A DNA stretch of 64,000 bases from BTRG01 sp036986275. Its GTDB lineage: Bacteria; Pseudomonadota; Gammaproteobacteria; Acidiferrobacterales; SZUA-150. This document shows, piece after piece, positions 1-8,574 of the stretch. The notes beneath the pieces are model-generated. The model did no database searches, was not told where the DNA came from, and saw only the letters and a program-made list of their open reading frames with translations. The stretch is from assembly GCA_036986275.1 (NCBI GenBank), contig BTRG01000001.1, positions 58,118 through 122,117 of the forward strand, read 5' to 3'. Position 1 is the stretch's first letter. Each line of letters begins with the position of its first letter. The position numbers and the translations under genes were made by a program.

Positions 1-1
1 A

Positions 2-700
2 GGCGTGGGTATGGATACGGCGACGCAACACAGCTTGCTCGACTATTTTACTCAGGCCGAGAGTACCACCCACGTCTATGGAGGCGATGGTCAGGGGCTG
101 AGTATCTGCAAACAACTGGTGATGGCCATGGACGGTGAGATAGGGCTCAGCTCGGCCCCCGGACGGGGTAGCACCTTCTGGTTCAACATCCGCCTCGCCA
201 AGTCCGGTTCACGCCAGGACACCTCTCCGGCCATGGCGATACGCGGTCATAAGCAGGTGTTGTTGGTGGAGGACGACCCGATCGACCAGGCCGTTGCCAG
301 CGGATTGCTGCGTGCCAACGACCTTGAGGTCGAAACGGTCTGCAACGGTCAGCAGGCCGTGGAGGCATGCTCCAGCAATCATTATGACCTGGTGTTTATG
401 TGTTGCCGGATGCCGGTGATGGACGGTTACGAGGCGACGCAACATATTCGTACTCAGGAAGCCCAGCGAACCACAGGGCAGGTCGGCCACACCCCCATTA
501 TTGCCCTAACCGCCAATGCCATGAGTGGTGACCGGGAACGCTGCCTGCAGGCGGGAATGGATGACTACGTCATCAAGCCGATTAACCGGCAGGTCCTGCA
601 AACAGTGATCGACCAGTGGTTGCCCGGGCGCAACAAGCAGGTGCTCACACTCGTGCCCACACCCCCTGGTCACTCATCCCGGCAGGCACCGCAAAGGTAG
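2..700 (+). CDS. Hybrid histidine kinase, C-terminal part (HATPase end + degenerate receiver)
   Basis: The gene is cut by the left edge. Reading starts inside the ATPase G1 box (G-V-G-M at bases 2-13), so the GTG at base 5 is internal, not a start. The remaining HATPase_c part carries a G2 box reading GGDGQGLSI where GGTGLGLSI is usual, so two box positions differ. A receiver domain follows (about bases 245-640). It keeps the acidic pair (VEDD), the Thr of ALTANAM and the Lys of VIKPI. The expected phospho-acceptor Asp in the LVxMDxxMPVMDG context is Cys (TGT at 401-403, local sequence FMCCRMPVMDG). By family knowledge such a receiver cannot be phosphorylated in the usual way. The next gene begins 5 bp after the stop. 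Confidence 0.9.
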   Translation, partial: GVGMDTATQHSLLDYFTQAESTTHVYGGDGQGLSICKQLVMAMDGEIGLSSAPGRGSTFWFNIRLAKSGSRQDTSPAMAIRGHKQVLLVEDDPIDQAVASGLLRANDLEVETVCNGQQAVEACSSNHYDLVFMCCRMPVMDGYEATQHIRTQEAQRTTGQVGHTPIIALTANAMSGDRERCLQAGMDDYVIKPINRQVLQTVIDQWLPGRNKQVLTLVPTPPGHSSRQAPQR

Positions 701-705
701 CACCC

Positions 706-2766
706 ATGGAACGCACACTACTGCTGGTTGATGACGAAGCCAATATCCTTAAGGCTTTGCAGCGCCTGTTACACCGCGACGGCTATCGTATTCTCACCGC
801 TGGTAGCGGTCGGGAGGGCCTGGCGCTGCTGGAGGACAACGAGGTGGATGTGATCATCTCCGACCAACGCATGCCGCACATGACGGGGGTGGAGTTTCTG
901 TCCAAGGCCAGGGAGTTATGCCCGCAGACGGTGCGCATTGTACTTAGCGCCTATTCCGACTTTAGCGCCGTTACCGACGCTATTAATCGCGGTTCGATTT
1001 ACAAGTTTTTTACCAAGCCCTGGGACGACAAGTTGATGCGCGCCAATATCCAGGAGGCCTTTCAACGCTCGGAGCTGAGCTGGAAAAATAACCAACTCAC
1101 ACAAGTATTCGAAAGTACCCTGGAAGGCATCATAATCACCAGTTCCGAGGGCATCATCCAGGCGGTCAATCCGGCCTTCACCGAGATCACCGGTTACCTG
1201 GCCGAGGAGGTCATCGGCGAGAACCCACGCATCCTGCACTCCGGACGTCAAAATGAAGCGTTCTATGAGGAGATGTGGCAGACCCTGTTGGCTACAGGCT
1301 GCTGGCAGGGCGAGGTTTGGAATCGACGCAAGAATGGCGAGGTATATCCCGAATGGTTGGCCATTACCGCGATCCATGACGACAATGGCAAGGTCAGTCA
1401 GTACGCGTCCCTGTTCAACGACATTACCGAGCAGAAAAAGAACGAGGAGCGGCTGGCCCATCAGGCCTACCACGACGCCCTCACCAATTTGCCTAACCGC
1501 CTGCTGTTTCATGACCGGCTGAACATGGCTCTGGCCTATGCGCAACGCAACGATACCATGCTGGCGGTGTTGTTTCTGGACCTGGACCGGTTCAAGAACA
1601 TCAATGATAGCTTGGGGCATTCCGTCGGCGACCGTTTGCTACAGGGCGTGGCCGAGCGACTGACCCACAGTGTGCGCCAGGAAGATACCGTGGCCCGTAT
1701 GGGCGGAGATGAGTTCACCATCCTGCTGCCGCATACCCCGCACACCAGTAGCGTGGCGGAGGTGGCTGAAAAGATCCTCGACACCCTCAAGCGACCCCTG
1801 CACGTCTGTGGTCACGAGTTGTTTGTTACCGCCAGTATCGGTATCAGCATCTATCCCGGTGATACCCGGCAGGCCGAATCGTTGATGAAAAATGCGGATA
1901 CCGCCATGTACCGCGCCAAGGAGCGGGGGGGCAACAATTACCAGTTCTACGCACCCGCCATGAATACCCGCGCGCTGGAAAGGCTCACGCTGGAAAACAA
2001 GTTGCGGCATGCCCTGGAACGTGAACAGTTCCTGTTGTACTACCAGCCGCAGATGCATCTGGGCACGGGTCAGATTGTTGGCGCCGAGGCCTTGTTGCGC
2101 TGGCGCACGGAAGAAGGTGAATTGATCTCACCGGCGGAATTCATTCCCCTGCTGGAGGAAACCGGCCTGATTATTCCGGTGGGCGCATGGGTGTTGCAAC
2201 AAGCCTGTATGCAGAACGGCGCCTGGCAGGCGGCTGGTTACCACCCCCTGCGCATCGCGGTCAATCTGTCGGCGCGTCAGTTCGGGCAGGGAGATCTTGT
2301 CAGCCAGGTGCTGGATTGTCTGGCAAAAGCCGGTCTGCAAGCGTCGCATCTGGAGCTGGAAATCACTGAGAGCATCATGATGGATGCCGCGCATGCGGAG
2401 ATGCTGGAGGCGTTCAAGCGGGCAGGTCTGCAACTGGCGGTGGACGATTTCGGCACCGGTTATTCCTCGCTCAGTTATCTCAAGCAACTGCCCGTCGATA
2501 CCATCAAGATCGACCGGTCCTTTATACGTAATGCGGCTCACGATTCGGCAGACGCGGCCATTGTCAAAACCATTATCACTTTGGCGCATGACCTTAAACG
2601 CAAAGTGATTGCCGAGGGGGTTGAAACCCATGAACAACTGGCGCTATTGCGCTCGCTGGGGTGTGATGAAATCCAGGGCTATCTGCTTAGCCGGCCGCTC
2701 GCAGCCGAGGTACTGCCGGCGTGGTTGGATCAACAGATGTCCGTCGAGCGCAGGGTGCAGGGGTGA
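706..2766 (+). CDS. Response regulator REC-PAS-GGDEF-EAL (c-di-GMP synthesis/turnover)
   Basis: The protein has 686 aa. The domain order is receiver (1-120, acceptor D53 in ISDQRMP, output loop FFTKPWDD), PAS (about 127-250), GGDEF (about 260-425) and EAL (about 430-680). The diguanylate cyclase site is intact (ARMGGDEF) with an RxxD inhibitory site (RQED) just before it. The EAL domain keeps EALLRW, DDFGTGYSS and the KID motif, so both cyclase and phosphodiesterase activity are plausible. I chose ATG 706, which is preceded by AAAGG. An upstream in-frame ATG at 616 lies inside the previous gene and adds a non-conserved leader. The gene is followed 3 bp later by another receiver protein whose REC is a close paralogue. 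Confidence 0.93.
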   Translation: MERTLLLVDDEANILKALQRLLHRDGYRILTAGSGREGLALLEDNEVDVIISDQRMPHMTGVEFLSKARELCPQTVRIVLSAYSDFSAVTDAINRGSIYKFFTKPWDDKLMRANIQEAFQRSELSWKNNQLTQVFESTLEGIIITSSEGIIQAVNPAFTEITGYLAEEVIGENPRILHSGRQNEAFYEEMWQTLLATGCWQGEVWNRRKNGEVYPEWLAITAIHDDNGKVSQYASLFNDITEQKKNEERLAHQAYHDALTNLPNRLLFHDRLNMALAYAQRNDTMLAVLFLDLDRFKNINDSLGHSVGDRLLQGVAERLTHSVRQEDTVARMGGDEFTILLPHTPHTSSVAEVAEKILDTLKRPLHVCGHELFVTASIGISIYPGDTRQAESLMKNADTAMYRAKERGGNNYQFYAPAMNTRALERLTLENKLRHALEREQFLLYYQPQMHLGTGQIVGAEALLRWRTEEGELISPAEFIPLLEETGLIIPVGAWVLQQACMQNGAWQAAGYHPLRIAVNLSARQFGQGDLVSQVLDCLAKAGLQASHLELEITESIMMDAAHAEMLEAFKRAGLQLAVDDFGTGYSSLSYLKQLPVDTIKIDRSFIRNAAHDSADAAIVKTIITLAHDLKRKVIAEGVETHEQLALLRSLGCDEIQGYLLSRPLAAEVLPAWLDQQMSVERRVQG

Positions 2767-2769
2767 GCC

Positions 2770-3642
2770 ATGGATGTCGCAACGCAAAATCAACCGCAAC
2801 GCATCCTGCTGCTGGTGGACGACGAAGAGAACATCCTCAGTGCCCTGAGCCGTCTGCTGCGCCGTGATGGCTACCACATTCTCACTGCCAACAGCGCCCA
2901 GCAAGGCCTGGAGCTACTGGAACAGCACAAAGTGGGCGTGATTATTACCGACCAGCGCATGCCGAAGATGACCGGTTCTGAGTTTCTTTTCCGGGTCAAA
3001 GAGCGCTATCCCGATACGGTGCGCATCGTCCTCAGTGGTTATACCGAACTCAAGAGTGTTACCGATGCCATCAATCGCGGCGCCATCTACAAATTCCTCA
3101 CCAAGCCCTGGGATGACCAGTTGTTGCGCGACAATATCGAAGAGGCCTTCAGGCAGCACGAACTCCAGAGTGAAAACCAGCGCCTGACGCGTGAACTGCA
3201 GGCCGCCAATGAGGAGCTGTCGGACATCAACCAGGATCTGGAGCGGCGCGTCGAGGAGAAGACCCAGGAAATAATACTCAATATGCACACCCTACAGATT
3301 TCTCAGGAGGTGCTGGAGCATTTGCCTATCGCCGTGCTGGGAATCGGTGATGACGATTGCGTTGCAGTGGCAAATCGCATGGCGGCCAAGCTGTTGGTCG
3401 GGGAGCGTGGTTTTCTGGTGGGGCAGACTGCACAGCAGGCCTTGCCAGCGGAACTCTACGATTTGCACCAGCAGGCCATGCAGGCAAAAGACGACGGTGC
3501 TAACTGTTGTCGGCTGGAAATCCCCACCGTTGGAACGGTGGAGGTCTGTTGCTGCTGGCTGGGGCAGACTTCCTATGCCCAAGGAACCGTCGTGGCAATG
3601 ACGCCAATTCACCCTCTCACGGATGTTGCACCGGATCGATGA
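2770..3642 (+). CDS. Response regulator REC-coiled coil-PAS-like
   Basis: The protein has 290 aa. The N-terminal receiver has acidic residues at 17-18, acceptor D61 (ITDQRMP) and the output loop KFLTKPWDD. A charged coiled coil follows (about 135-180, rich in Glu/Gln/Arg). The C-terminal 110 residues resemble a small PAS fold (HLPIAVLGIGDDD start) with a Cys cluster (ANCC and VCCCW) near the end. No enzymatic output is seen. It probably acts as a signal adaptor or partner for the kinases in the locus. The receiver is strongly similar to that of the gene just upstream, which suggests tandem duplication. The stop overlaps the next start (ATGA). Confidence 0.85.
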   Translation: MDVATQNQPQRILLLVDDEENILSALSRLLRRDGYHILTANSAQQGLELLEQHKVGVIITDQRMPKMTGSEFLFRVKERYPDTVRIVLSGYTELKSVTDAINRGAIYKFLTKPWDDQLLRDNIEEAFRQHELQSENQRLTRELQAANEELSDINQDLERRVEEKTQEIILNMHTLQISQEVLEHLPIAVLGIGDDDCVAVANRMAAKLLVGERGFLVGQTAQQALPAELYDLHQQAMQAKDDGANCCRLEIPTVGTVEVCCCWLGQTSYAQGTVVAMTPIHPLTDVAPDR

Positions 3643-3959
3643 AGACCATTTGTCAACAGCCGCTGGATCGGGTCCAGCCCGGTGAAACCCTGGGCCGCGA
3701 TGTACTGGATGCCCAGGGTAATCGCCTACTGGCCGCCGGTGCCGAACTCAGTACAAAAACCCTGGCTCAGTTACAGCGGCGGGGTATCAAGAGTGTGGCG
3801 CTGAGCCAGGAAAACCCTCTGTCGGTGGAACAACAGGAAACCTGGCGGCGGACGGTGGAACAACAACTGGCGCTGCGGTTTCGCAAGGTGCAGGACCACC
3901 CCCCTATGCAACAACTGCAGGTCCTGTTGCGTGATTACCGCCTGGGAAAAACGATATGA
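3639..3959 (+). CDS. Small conserved protein related to the accessory domain of HD-GYP regulators
   Basis: The protein has 106 aa. The ATG at 3639 overlaps the previous stop (ATGA), which indicates translational coupling. An upstream in-frame ATG at 3507 lies inside the preceding gene and is rejected. The N-terminal half (L-x-R-D-V-L-D-A-Q-G-N-R-L-L-A-A-G, then LQRRGIKSV) looks like the small beta-rich segment often found beside HD-GYP domains. The HD-GYP protein at 13471-14814 carries a comparable C-terminal segment (V-L-A-R-D-L-M-T-E-D-G-I-L-L-L-S-K-G). No catalytic motif is visible. Its function is unknown; from its neighbours it is likely part of the signalling operon. Confidence 0.75.
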   Translation: MKTICQQPLDRVQPGETLGRDVLDAQGNRLLAAGAELSTKTLAQLQRRGIKSVALSQENPLSVEQQETWRRTVEQQLALRFRKVQDHPPMQQLQVLLRDYRLGKTI

Positions 3960-3973
3960 GCACGGATGTGAGC

Positions 3974-4034
3974 TGGGCATCGCCCACCAACAGGGCATGG
4001 ATAGGGCGTAATTGGTGGATGGTGCCCACCCTAC
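3974..4034. repeat. Imperfect inverted repeat, MITE/REP-like
   Basis: This lies between the small protein and the HDOD gene. The arms at 3974-3991 and 4011-4030 are imperfect inverted copies (TGGGCATCGCCCACCAA against the complement of TTGGTGGATGGTGCCCA), followed by CCCTAC. The pattern GTAGGGTGGGCA...CCACC is a familiar type of intergenic palindromic repeat in environmental gammaproteobacteria. It encodes nothing. Confidence 0.6.
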
Positions 4035-4058
4035 AACTACTACGGAGTCCAGGTTGAC

Positions 4059-4961
4059 ATGACCACTGATTTCGCATTTTCCCCGCAGGCCGAATCGGGC
4101 ACGACGGCAAACCCAAAAAGGTCGCCGCTCACTCGTGCCACGCTGGAAAAGGAGATTCAGCAGTTGCCAGCACTGTCGGTGATCGTCACAGAAGTTTTGA
4201 CCATGATTGACCGGGGTGATGTTGAGCTTGTGGTGATAATGCAAAAGATCGGCCAGGATCAGGCGCTGGCGGCGCGCATTCTGCGGGTGGTGAACTCACC
4301 GTTCTACGGTTTTTCCCGCCACATCGGCTCCCTCAAGGATGCGGGCATGATGCTCGGCGTGCATACCCTGTACAACATTGTCATGGCGGCCGGCATCATG
4401 GGCCATTTTCCGCCGGGCGAGGACCAGGGTTTCGACCGGCTGAGTTTCTGGCAACACGCCATTGGCACCGGCGTGGCCGCCAAGGTGCTGGCCGGCCATT
4501 GTGGACTGCATCAGGAAACCGCCTTCACCGCGGGACTGCTGCACGATATCGGCAAGCTGGTGATGGCGGCCTATTTTCCGGCCGATTTCGACCGGGTGCT
4601 GGCCGCACGGAACGCACAGGATTGTTTGCTGAAAGATGCGGAACAGCTGGTGCTGGGGTTCGATCACACACTGGTGGGGGCCAAGGTAGCGCAGAAATGG
4701 AAACTGCCGGTGGCGATTATCGAGGCCATACGCCATCATCACACCCCCGATTTAGTTACCGATAGACCGTACACCGCCCTGGTACATGTGGCCGATATCC
4801 TCTGCCGTGGGCTGGAGATCGGTCATGGTGGAGACATGCTGATTCCCGCCCTGGATGTGGCGGCCATGCAGCGCCTGGGGCTGGGTTGGGAGGTGTTGCG
4901 CGCCGCCTTGTCGGAAATCGAGGCACTGAATGCCAGCGCCAATCTCATGGCAGAGCAATGA
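4059..4961 (+). CDS. HDOD domain protein
   Basis: The protein has 300 aa. A single HDOD domain spans roughly residues 25-225: QQLPALSVI near the start, then QALAARILRVVNSPFYGF, then an HD-type LLHDIGKL. HDOD proteins are non-catalytic or poorly characterised relatives of HD phosphohydrolases and serve as signalling scaffolds in chemotaxis, pilus and c-di-GMP networks. The N-terminal 25 residues are low in order. It starts at the ATG just after the inverted repeat. The next kinase gene starts 1 bp after its stop, so the two are probably co-transcribed. Confidence 0.9.
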   Translation: MTTDFAFSPQAESGTTANPKRSPLTRATLEKEIQQLPALSVIVTEVLTMIDRGDVELVVIMQKIGQDQALAARILRVVNSPFYGFSRHIGSLKDAGMMLGVHTLYNIVMAAGIMGHFPPGEDQGFDRLSFWQHAIGTGVAAKVLAGHCGLHQETAFTAGLLHDIGKLVMAAYFPADFDRVLAARNAQDCLLKDAEQLVLGFDHTLVGAKVAQKWKLPVAIIEAIRHHHTPDLVTDRPYTALVHVADILCRGLEIGHGGDMLIPALDVAAMQRLGLGWEVLRAALSEIEALNASANLMAEQ

Positions 4962-4962
4962 G

Positions 4963-6630
4963 ATGGGCATCGCGGCCATGTCCTTCCGGCGTAAGACCGT
5001 CCTGGGTATCGCCACTATCGAGGCGGTGCTGTTGCTGATACTGGTGGGCACCGGGCTTGGTTTTATGCACCAGAGTAACGAGCAGGAGCTGATTAAGCGT
5101 GCTACTACCACTGTCGCCCTGTTTGCTACCACAACCAAGGACGCGGTGCTAGCCACCGATCTGGCCTCGTTGGAGAGTTTTGTCCATGAGGTGGTAAAAA
5201 ATCCGGGCTTGGTCTACGCGCGGGTGCGGGATAGGGACGGTATGGTATTGGCACAAGCGGGTGACGCAGCGGCACTGGCACGTCCTTTTGTCGCCGATGT
5301 GCAGGTGGACGACGCTACCGACGGTGTGCTCGATACCTACGAAGAAATCCGCGCCGCCGGTACGACCTATGGCCAGGTCGAGATGGGGCTGTCCATACGG
5401 GAGATCTATGCGGCCCTGGCGAACGCACGTCAATGGGCCACGGGGATCGCGGTGATGGAAATGGGGCTGGTGGCGCTGTTTTCCTTCGTGCTCGGGACCT
5501 ATCTTACGCGCCAGTTAAAAAGCCTTAAACAGGCCGCCGAGCGGGTTGCCGATGGGGATCTGGGTTTTCAGGTGCCGATCAAGGGCCGGGACGAACTGGC
5601 CCGCACGGCCATGGCTTTTAACGAAATGTCGCAGCGGTTACGACAGTTTAATGACGAACTGGAGCAACGGGTGGCCCAGCGCACTGCCGAACTGGTCCAG
5701 GTTCAGCGGCAGTTGCAGGACGATCTCGAGCGACGCAAGAAAATGGGCGAGGCTTTGCATCGGGAGAAACAGCAACAAAGGGAATTGTTTCGAAAATTGG
5801 AACAGGCCCACAATCAGTTATTACAATCCGAGAAATTGGCCTCTATCGGCCAGTTAGCCGCCGGCGTGGCCCACGAGATCAATAATCCCGTCGGCTACAT
5901 CAGTTCCAATTTGGGCACCCTGGCGGAGTATCAACAGGACCTGTTCCAGGTGCTGGATGTCTATGAATCGCTGGAACCGCTGTTGCAAAACGAGGACCAG
6001 GCCTTGCAGCGCATCCATGAGGTCAAGCAAGCGGCGCGTCTGGATCACTTGCGTCAGGACGTACCGGACCTGCTCAGTGAGTCACAGCAGGGTGTGACGC
6101 GAGTGCGCCGGATCGTCGAGGACCTCAAGGATTTCTCCCACGTCGACGAGGGGGAATGGGCAGAGGCCGACTTGCACCAAGGACTGGAGAGCACCCTCAA
6201 CATCGTTAACAACGAGATTAAGTACAAGACAGAGGTGGTTAGGGAGTATGGCGACCTACCACCGGTGATGTGCCAGGCGCCACAACTCAACCAGGTGTTC
6301 ATGAACCTGTTGATTAATGCCGCCCAGGCCATCGAGGAGCACGGGGTCATCACCTTGCGTACCGGCAGTGAGCACGGCTGGGTGTGGGTGGAGATCAGCG
6401 ATACCGGCCAGGGCATAGAGCCTGAGCAGCTGAAACGCATTTTCGATCCCTTTTTCACTACCAAGCCGGTGGGTACTGGCACCGGGCTCGGTCTGTCGCT
6501 GTCTTACGGCATCGTCCAGGCCCATGGCGGGCGCATCGACGTGGACAGCGAGCCTGGTAATGGCACTACCTTCCGGGTATGGCTGCCGGTGGCAGGGGAC
6601 AAGGGACAGGCAGCGGGGATGGAGCGATGA
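4963..6630 (+). CDS. Membrane-bound sensor histidine kinase (HAMP-HisKA-HATPase)
   Basis: The protein has about 555 aa. A transmembrane helix (about 10-30) and a short periplasmic sensor region (35-150) are followed by a second helix (about 160-185), HAMP, and a long coiled coil (225-290). The dimerisation box has the phospho-acceptor H304 (GVAHEINNPVGY). HATPase_c is complete (N box NLLINAAQA, G1 DTGQGIE, G2 GTGTGLGLSLSYG). ATG 4963 is 1 bp after the HDOD stop; ATG 4978 is an alternative, and neither has a good ribosome binding site. The catalytic half is nearly the same as in the kinases at 6627 and 10101. The stop overlaps the next start (ATGA). Confidence 0.92.
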   Translation: MGIAAMSFRRKTVLGIATIEAVLLLILVGTGLGFMHQSNEQELIKRATTTVALFATTTKDAVLATDLASLESFVHEVVKNPGLVYARVRDRDGMVLAQAGDAAALARPFVADVQVDDATDGVLDTYEEIRAAGTTYGQVEMGLSIREIYAALANARQWATGIAVMEMGLVALFSFVLGTYLTRQLKSLKQAAERVADGDLGFQVPIKGRDELARTAMAFNEMSQRLRQFNDELEQRVAQRTAELVQVQRQLQDDLERRKKMGEALHREKQQQRELFRKLEQAHNQLLQSEKLASIGQLAAGVAHEINNPVGYISSNLGTLAEYQQDLFQVLDVYESLEPLLQNEDQALQRIHEVKQAARLDHLRQDVPDLLSESQQGVTRVRRIVEDLKDFSHVDEGEWAEADLHQGLESTLNIVNNEIKYKTEVVREYGDLPPVMCQAPQLNQVFMNLLINAAQAIEEHGVITLRTGSEHGWVWVEISDTGQGIEPEQLKRIFDPFFTTKPVGTGTGLGLSLSYGIVQAHGGRIDVDSEPGNGTTFRVWLPVAGDKGQAAGMER

Positions 6631-8555
6631 ACAGGGAAGTTTCGGCTAAGGAAAAGACACTGTTACTGATAGAGGACGAAGCGGCGAACCGCACCGCGGT
6701 AAAGCGGGCCCTGCGTGACAGCGGCCTGAACTTTTTGGAGGCGGAGCACGGCCGGCAGGCCCTGGAGATTCTTAGCGACCGGCACGTGGACCTGGTCCTC
6801 CTGGATCTGGCCATGCCGGTGATGGACGGCTTTACTTTCCTGGAACGCTTCCGGGCCATGGAGGCCAACCGGGCCATTTTGTCCGCTACGCCGGTGTGCG
6901 TCATGAGCGCCTGGTCCGACGGCGCCAACCGGCGCCGGGCCATCGAACTTGGTGCGGACGATTTTGTGAGCAAACCAGTGGACAACACAGAACTGCGGGC
7001 GCGGGTGCGCTCCCTGCTACGCATCAGCACTTACCGTCGGCGTCTTGAGGCCTTTCAGATCCAACTGGACAACAAGGTAAGCACATCTGCCGGGCAGCAC
7101 ATGCCTGCTTCGGAGGCCTTGCAGGTACAGATCAACCAGTTGCAGCAGGCACGGCGGCAGCAGGAGGTCTGGTCCGAGGCGCAGCTGTGGATCACCGAGG
7201 CGCAGACTTCGCTGGCCAGCACCGAAGACCTGTCACACTTTTATCAGAAGACCGTGCATCACGCCATGGTGATGACCCGCGCGCGTCACGGCGCCCTTGT
7301 CCTGTTGGATGAGGCAGGTGAACCGGGAGAAATCATCACCCCGGGGGCGGCCAATAGCGAATTTCTCCAGCTTGCCTGCCTGGATGACGGGCAGCGAATC
7401 CTGCGCGCCCTGTTGGCGCAGGGTGATCCTTTGCGCGTCGCCGAACCGGAGGCCTGTCCCGGTTGTGAACTTACTCAGCCGGCATGCCCGGCGAGGAGCA
7501 ATCTGCTGCTGATGCCACTACGTTTGAATGGCCAACTGTACGGTGCCCTGCTGCTGGCCGACAAACCCGGCGGCGAGGCATTCACGGTCCAGGACGAGAG
7601 CCTGTCGCAACTGTTTGTGATCCAGGTGGCGGGCGTACTGGAGCGCAAGGAATTGCTGGGTGCGTTGCACCGGAGTAACGCGGATCTGCATTCCGAACAG
7701 GAGGAACAGCGGGCTCTGATCAAACGCCTGCAAGAGGCCCATGAACAGTTGTTGCAGTCCGAAAAGATGGCTTCTATCGGTCAGCTGGCCGCCGGCGTGG
7801 CCCACGAGATCAACAACCCGGTGGGCTTCGTCAATTCCAATATCGGCACCCTGCAGAAATACGTCCAGCAATTGCTGGTGGTGTTGGAGGCCTATGAACA
7901 GGCTGAGTCCTTGCTGGACGGTAATGCCCTGCGGGACATCCACACAGCCAGGCAACAGGCCGATATCGAATTTCTCAAAGAGGATGTGCTGGCCCTGGTG
8001 CAGGAGTCCCATCAGGGCCTGACCCGGGTCAAACAGATCGTCCAGGACCTGAAGGATTTCTCCCACGTGGACGAGGGCGAGTGGCAGCAGGTGGATCTGC
8101 ACAAGGGCCTGGATAGCACCCTCAATATCGTCAGCAACGAGCTCAAGTACAAGGCCGAGGTGGTCAGGGAGTATGGCGAGTTACCGCTTACAGAATGTAT
8201 CGGCCCGCAACTCAACCAGGTGTTCATGAACCTGCTGGTCAATGCCGCCCACGCCATGGAGCAGCAGCGCGGCGTGATTACGATCCGCACCGGCGCCGAG
8301 CAAGACTGGGTGTGGGTGGAGATCAGTGACACCGGCAAGGGCATCGATACCGAACACCTGAAGCGCATCTTCGATCCCTTTTTCACCACCAAGCCGGTGG
8401 GTACCGGCACTGGGCTCGGTTTGTCGCTGTCCTACGGCATTGTGGAAAAACACGGCGGGCGCATCGACGTGGAAAGCGAGCTGGGTAAAGGCACCACCTT
8501 CCGAGTATGGCTGCCAGTGTATAAAGCCGATACACCTATGGAGGTAACAGGATGA
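6627..8555 (+). CDS. Hybrid kinase REC-GAF-HisKA-HATPase
   Basis: The protein has 642 aa, with no membrane segment. The order is N-terminal receiver (acceptor D60 in LLDLAMPVMDG, K in VSKPVD), a Gln-rich linker, GAF (about 190-345), a coiled coil, the kinase core with H393 (GVAHEINNPVGF), and a full HATPase_c. The GAF contains a Cys group (C251, then C277-x2-C280-x6-C287) that could bind a metal or act in thiol redox sensing; that is inference. ATG 6627 overlaps the previous stop, and the longer ORF start at 6579 lies within the upstream gene. The upstream membrane kinase may phosphorylate this receiver. Confidence 0.92.
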   Translation: MNREVSAKEKTLLLIEDEAANRTAVKRALRDSGLNFLEAEHGRQALEILSDRHVDLVLLDLAMPVMDGFTFLERFRAMEANRAILSATPVCVMSAWSDGANRRRAIELGADDFVSKPVDNTELRARVRSLLRISTYRRRLEAFQIQLDNKVSTSAGQHMPASEALQVQINQLQQARRQQEVWSEAQLWITEAQTSLASTEDLSHFYQKTVHHAMVMTRARHGALVLLDEAGEPGEIITPGAANSEFLQLACLDDGQRILRALLAQGDPLRVAEPEACPGCELTQPACPARSNLLLMPLRLNGQLYGALLLADKPGGEAFTVQDESLSQLFVIQVAGVLERKELLGALHRSNADLHSEQEEQRALIKRLQEAHEQLLQSEKMASIGQLAAGVAHEINNPVGFVNSNIGTLQKYVQQLLVVLEAYEQAESLLDGNALRDIHTARQQADIEFLKEDVLALVQESHQGLTRVKQIVQDLKDFSHVDEGEWQQVDLHKGLDSTLNIVSNELKYKAEVVREYGELPLTECIGPQLNQVFMNLLVNAAHAMEQQRGVITIRTGAEQDWVWVEISDTGKGIDTEHLKRIFDPFFTTKPVGTGTGLGLSLSYGIVEKHGGRIDVESELGKGTTFRVWLPVYKADTPMEVTG

Positions 8556-8574
8556 ATGACGAAATGGTGAGCTC

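Noticed and set aside
5..700. Complete gene starting at GTG 5
   Set aside because: The reading frame is open to the window edge and begins within the HATPase G1 box, so the start is outside.
183..1620. Long minus-strand frames in the signalling region
   Set aside because: They are antisense to well-conserved domains and have no recognisable protein features.
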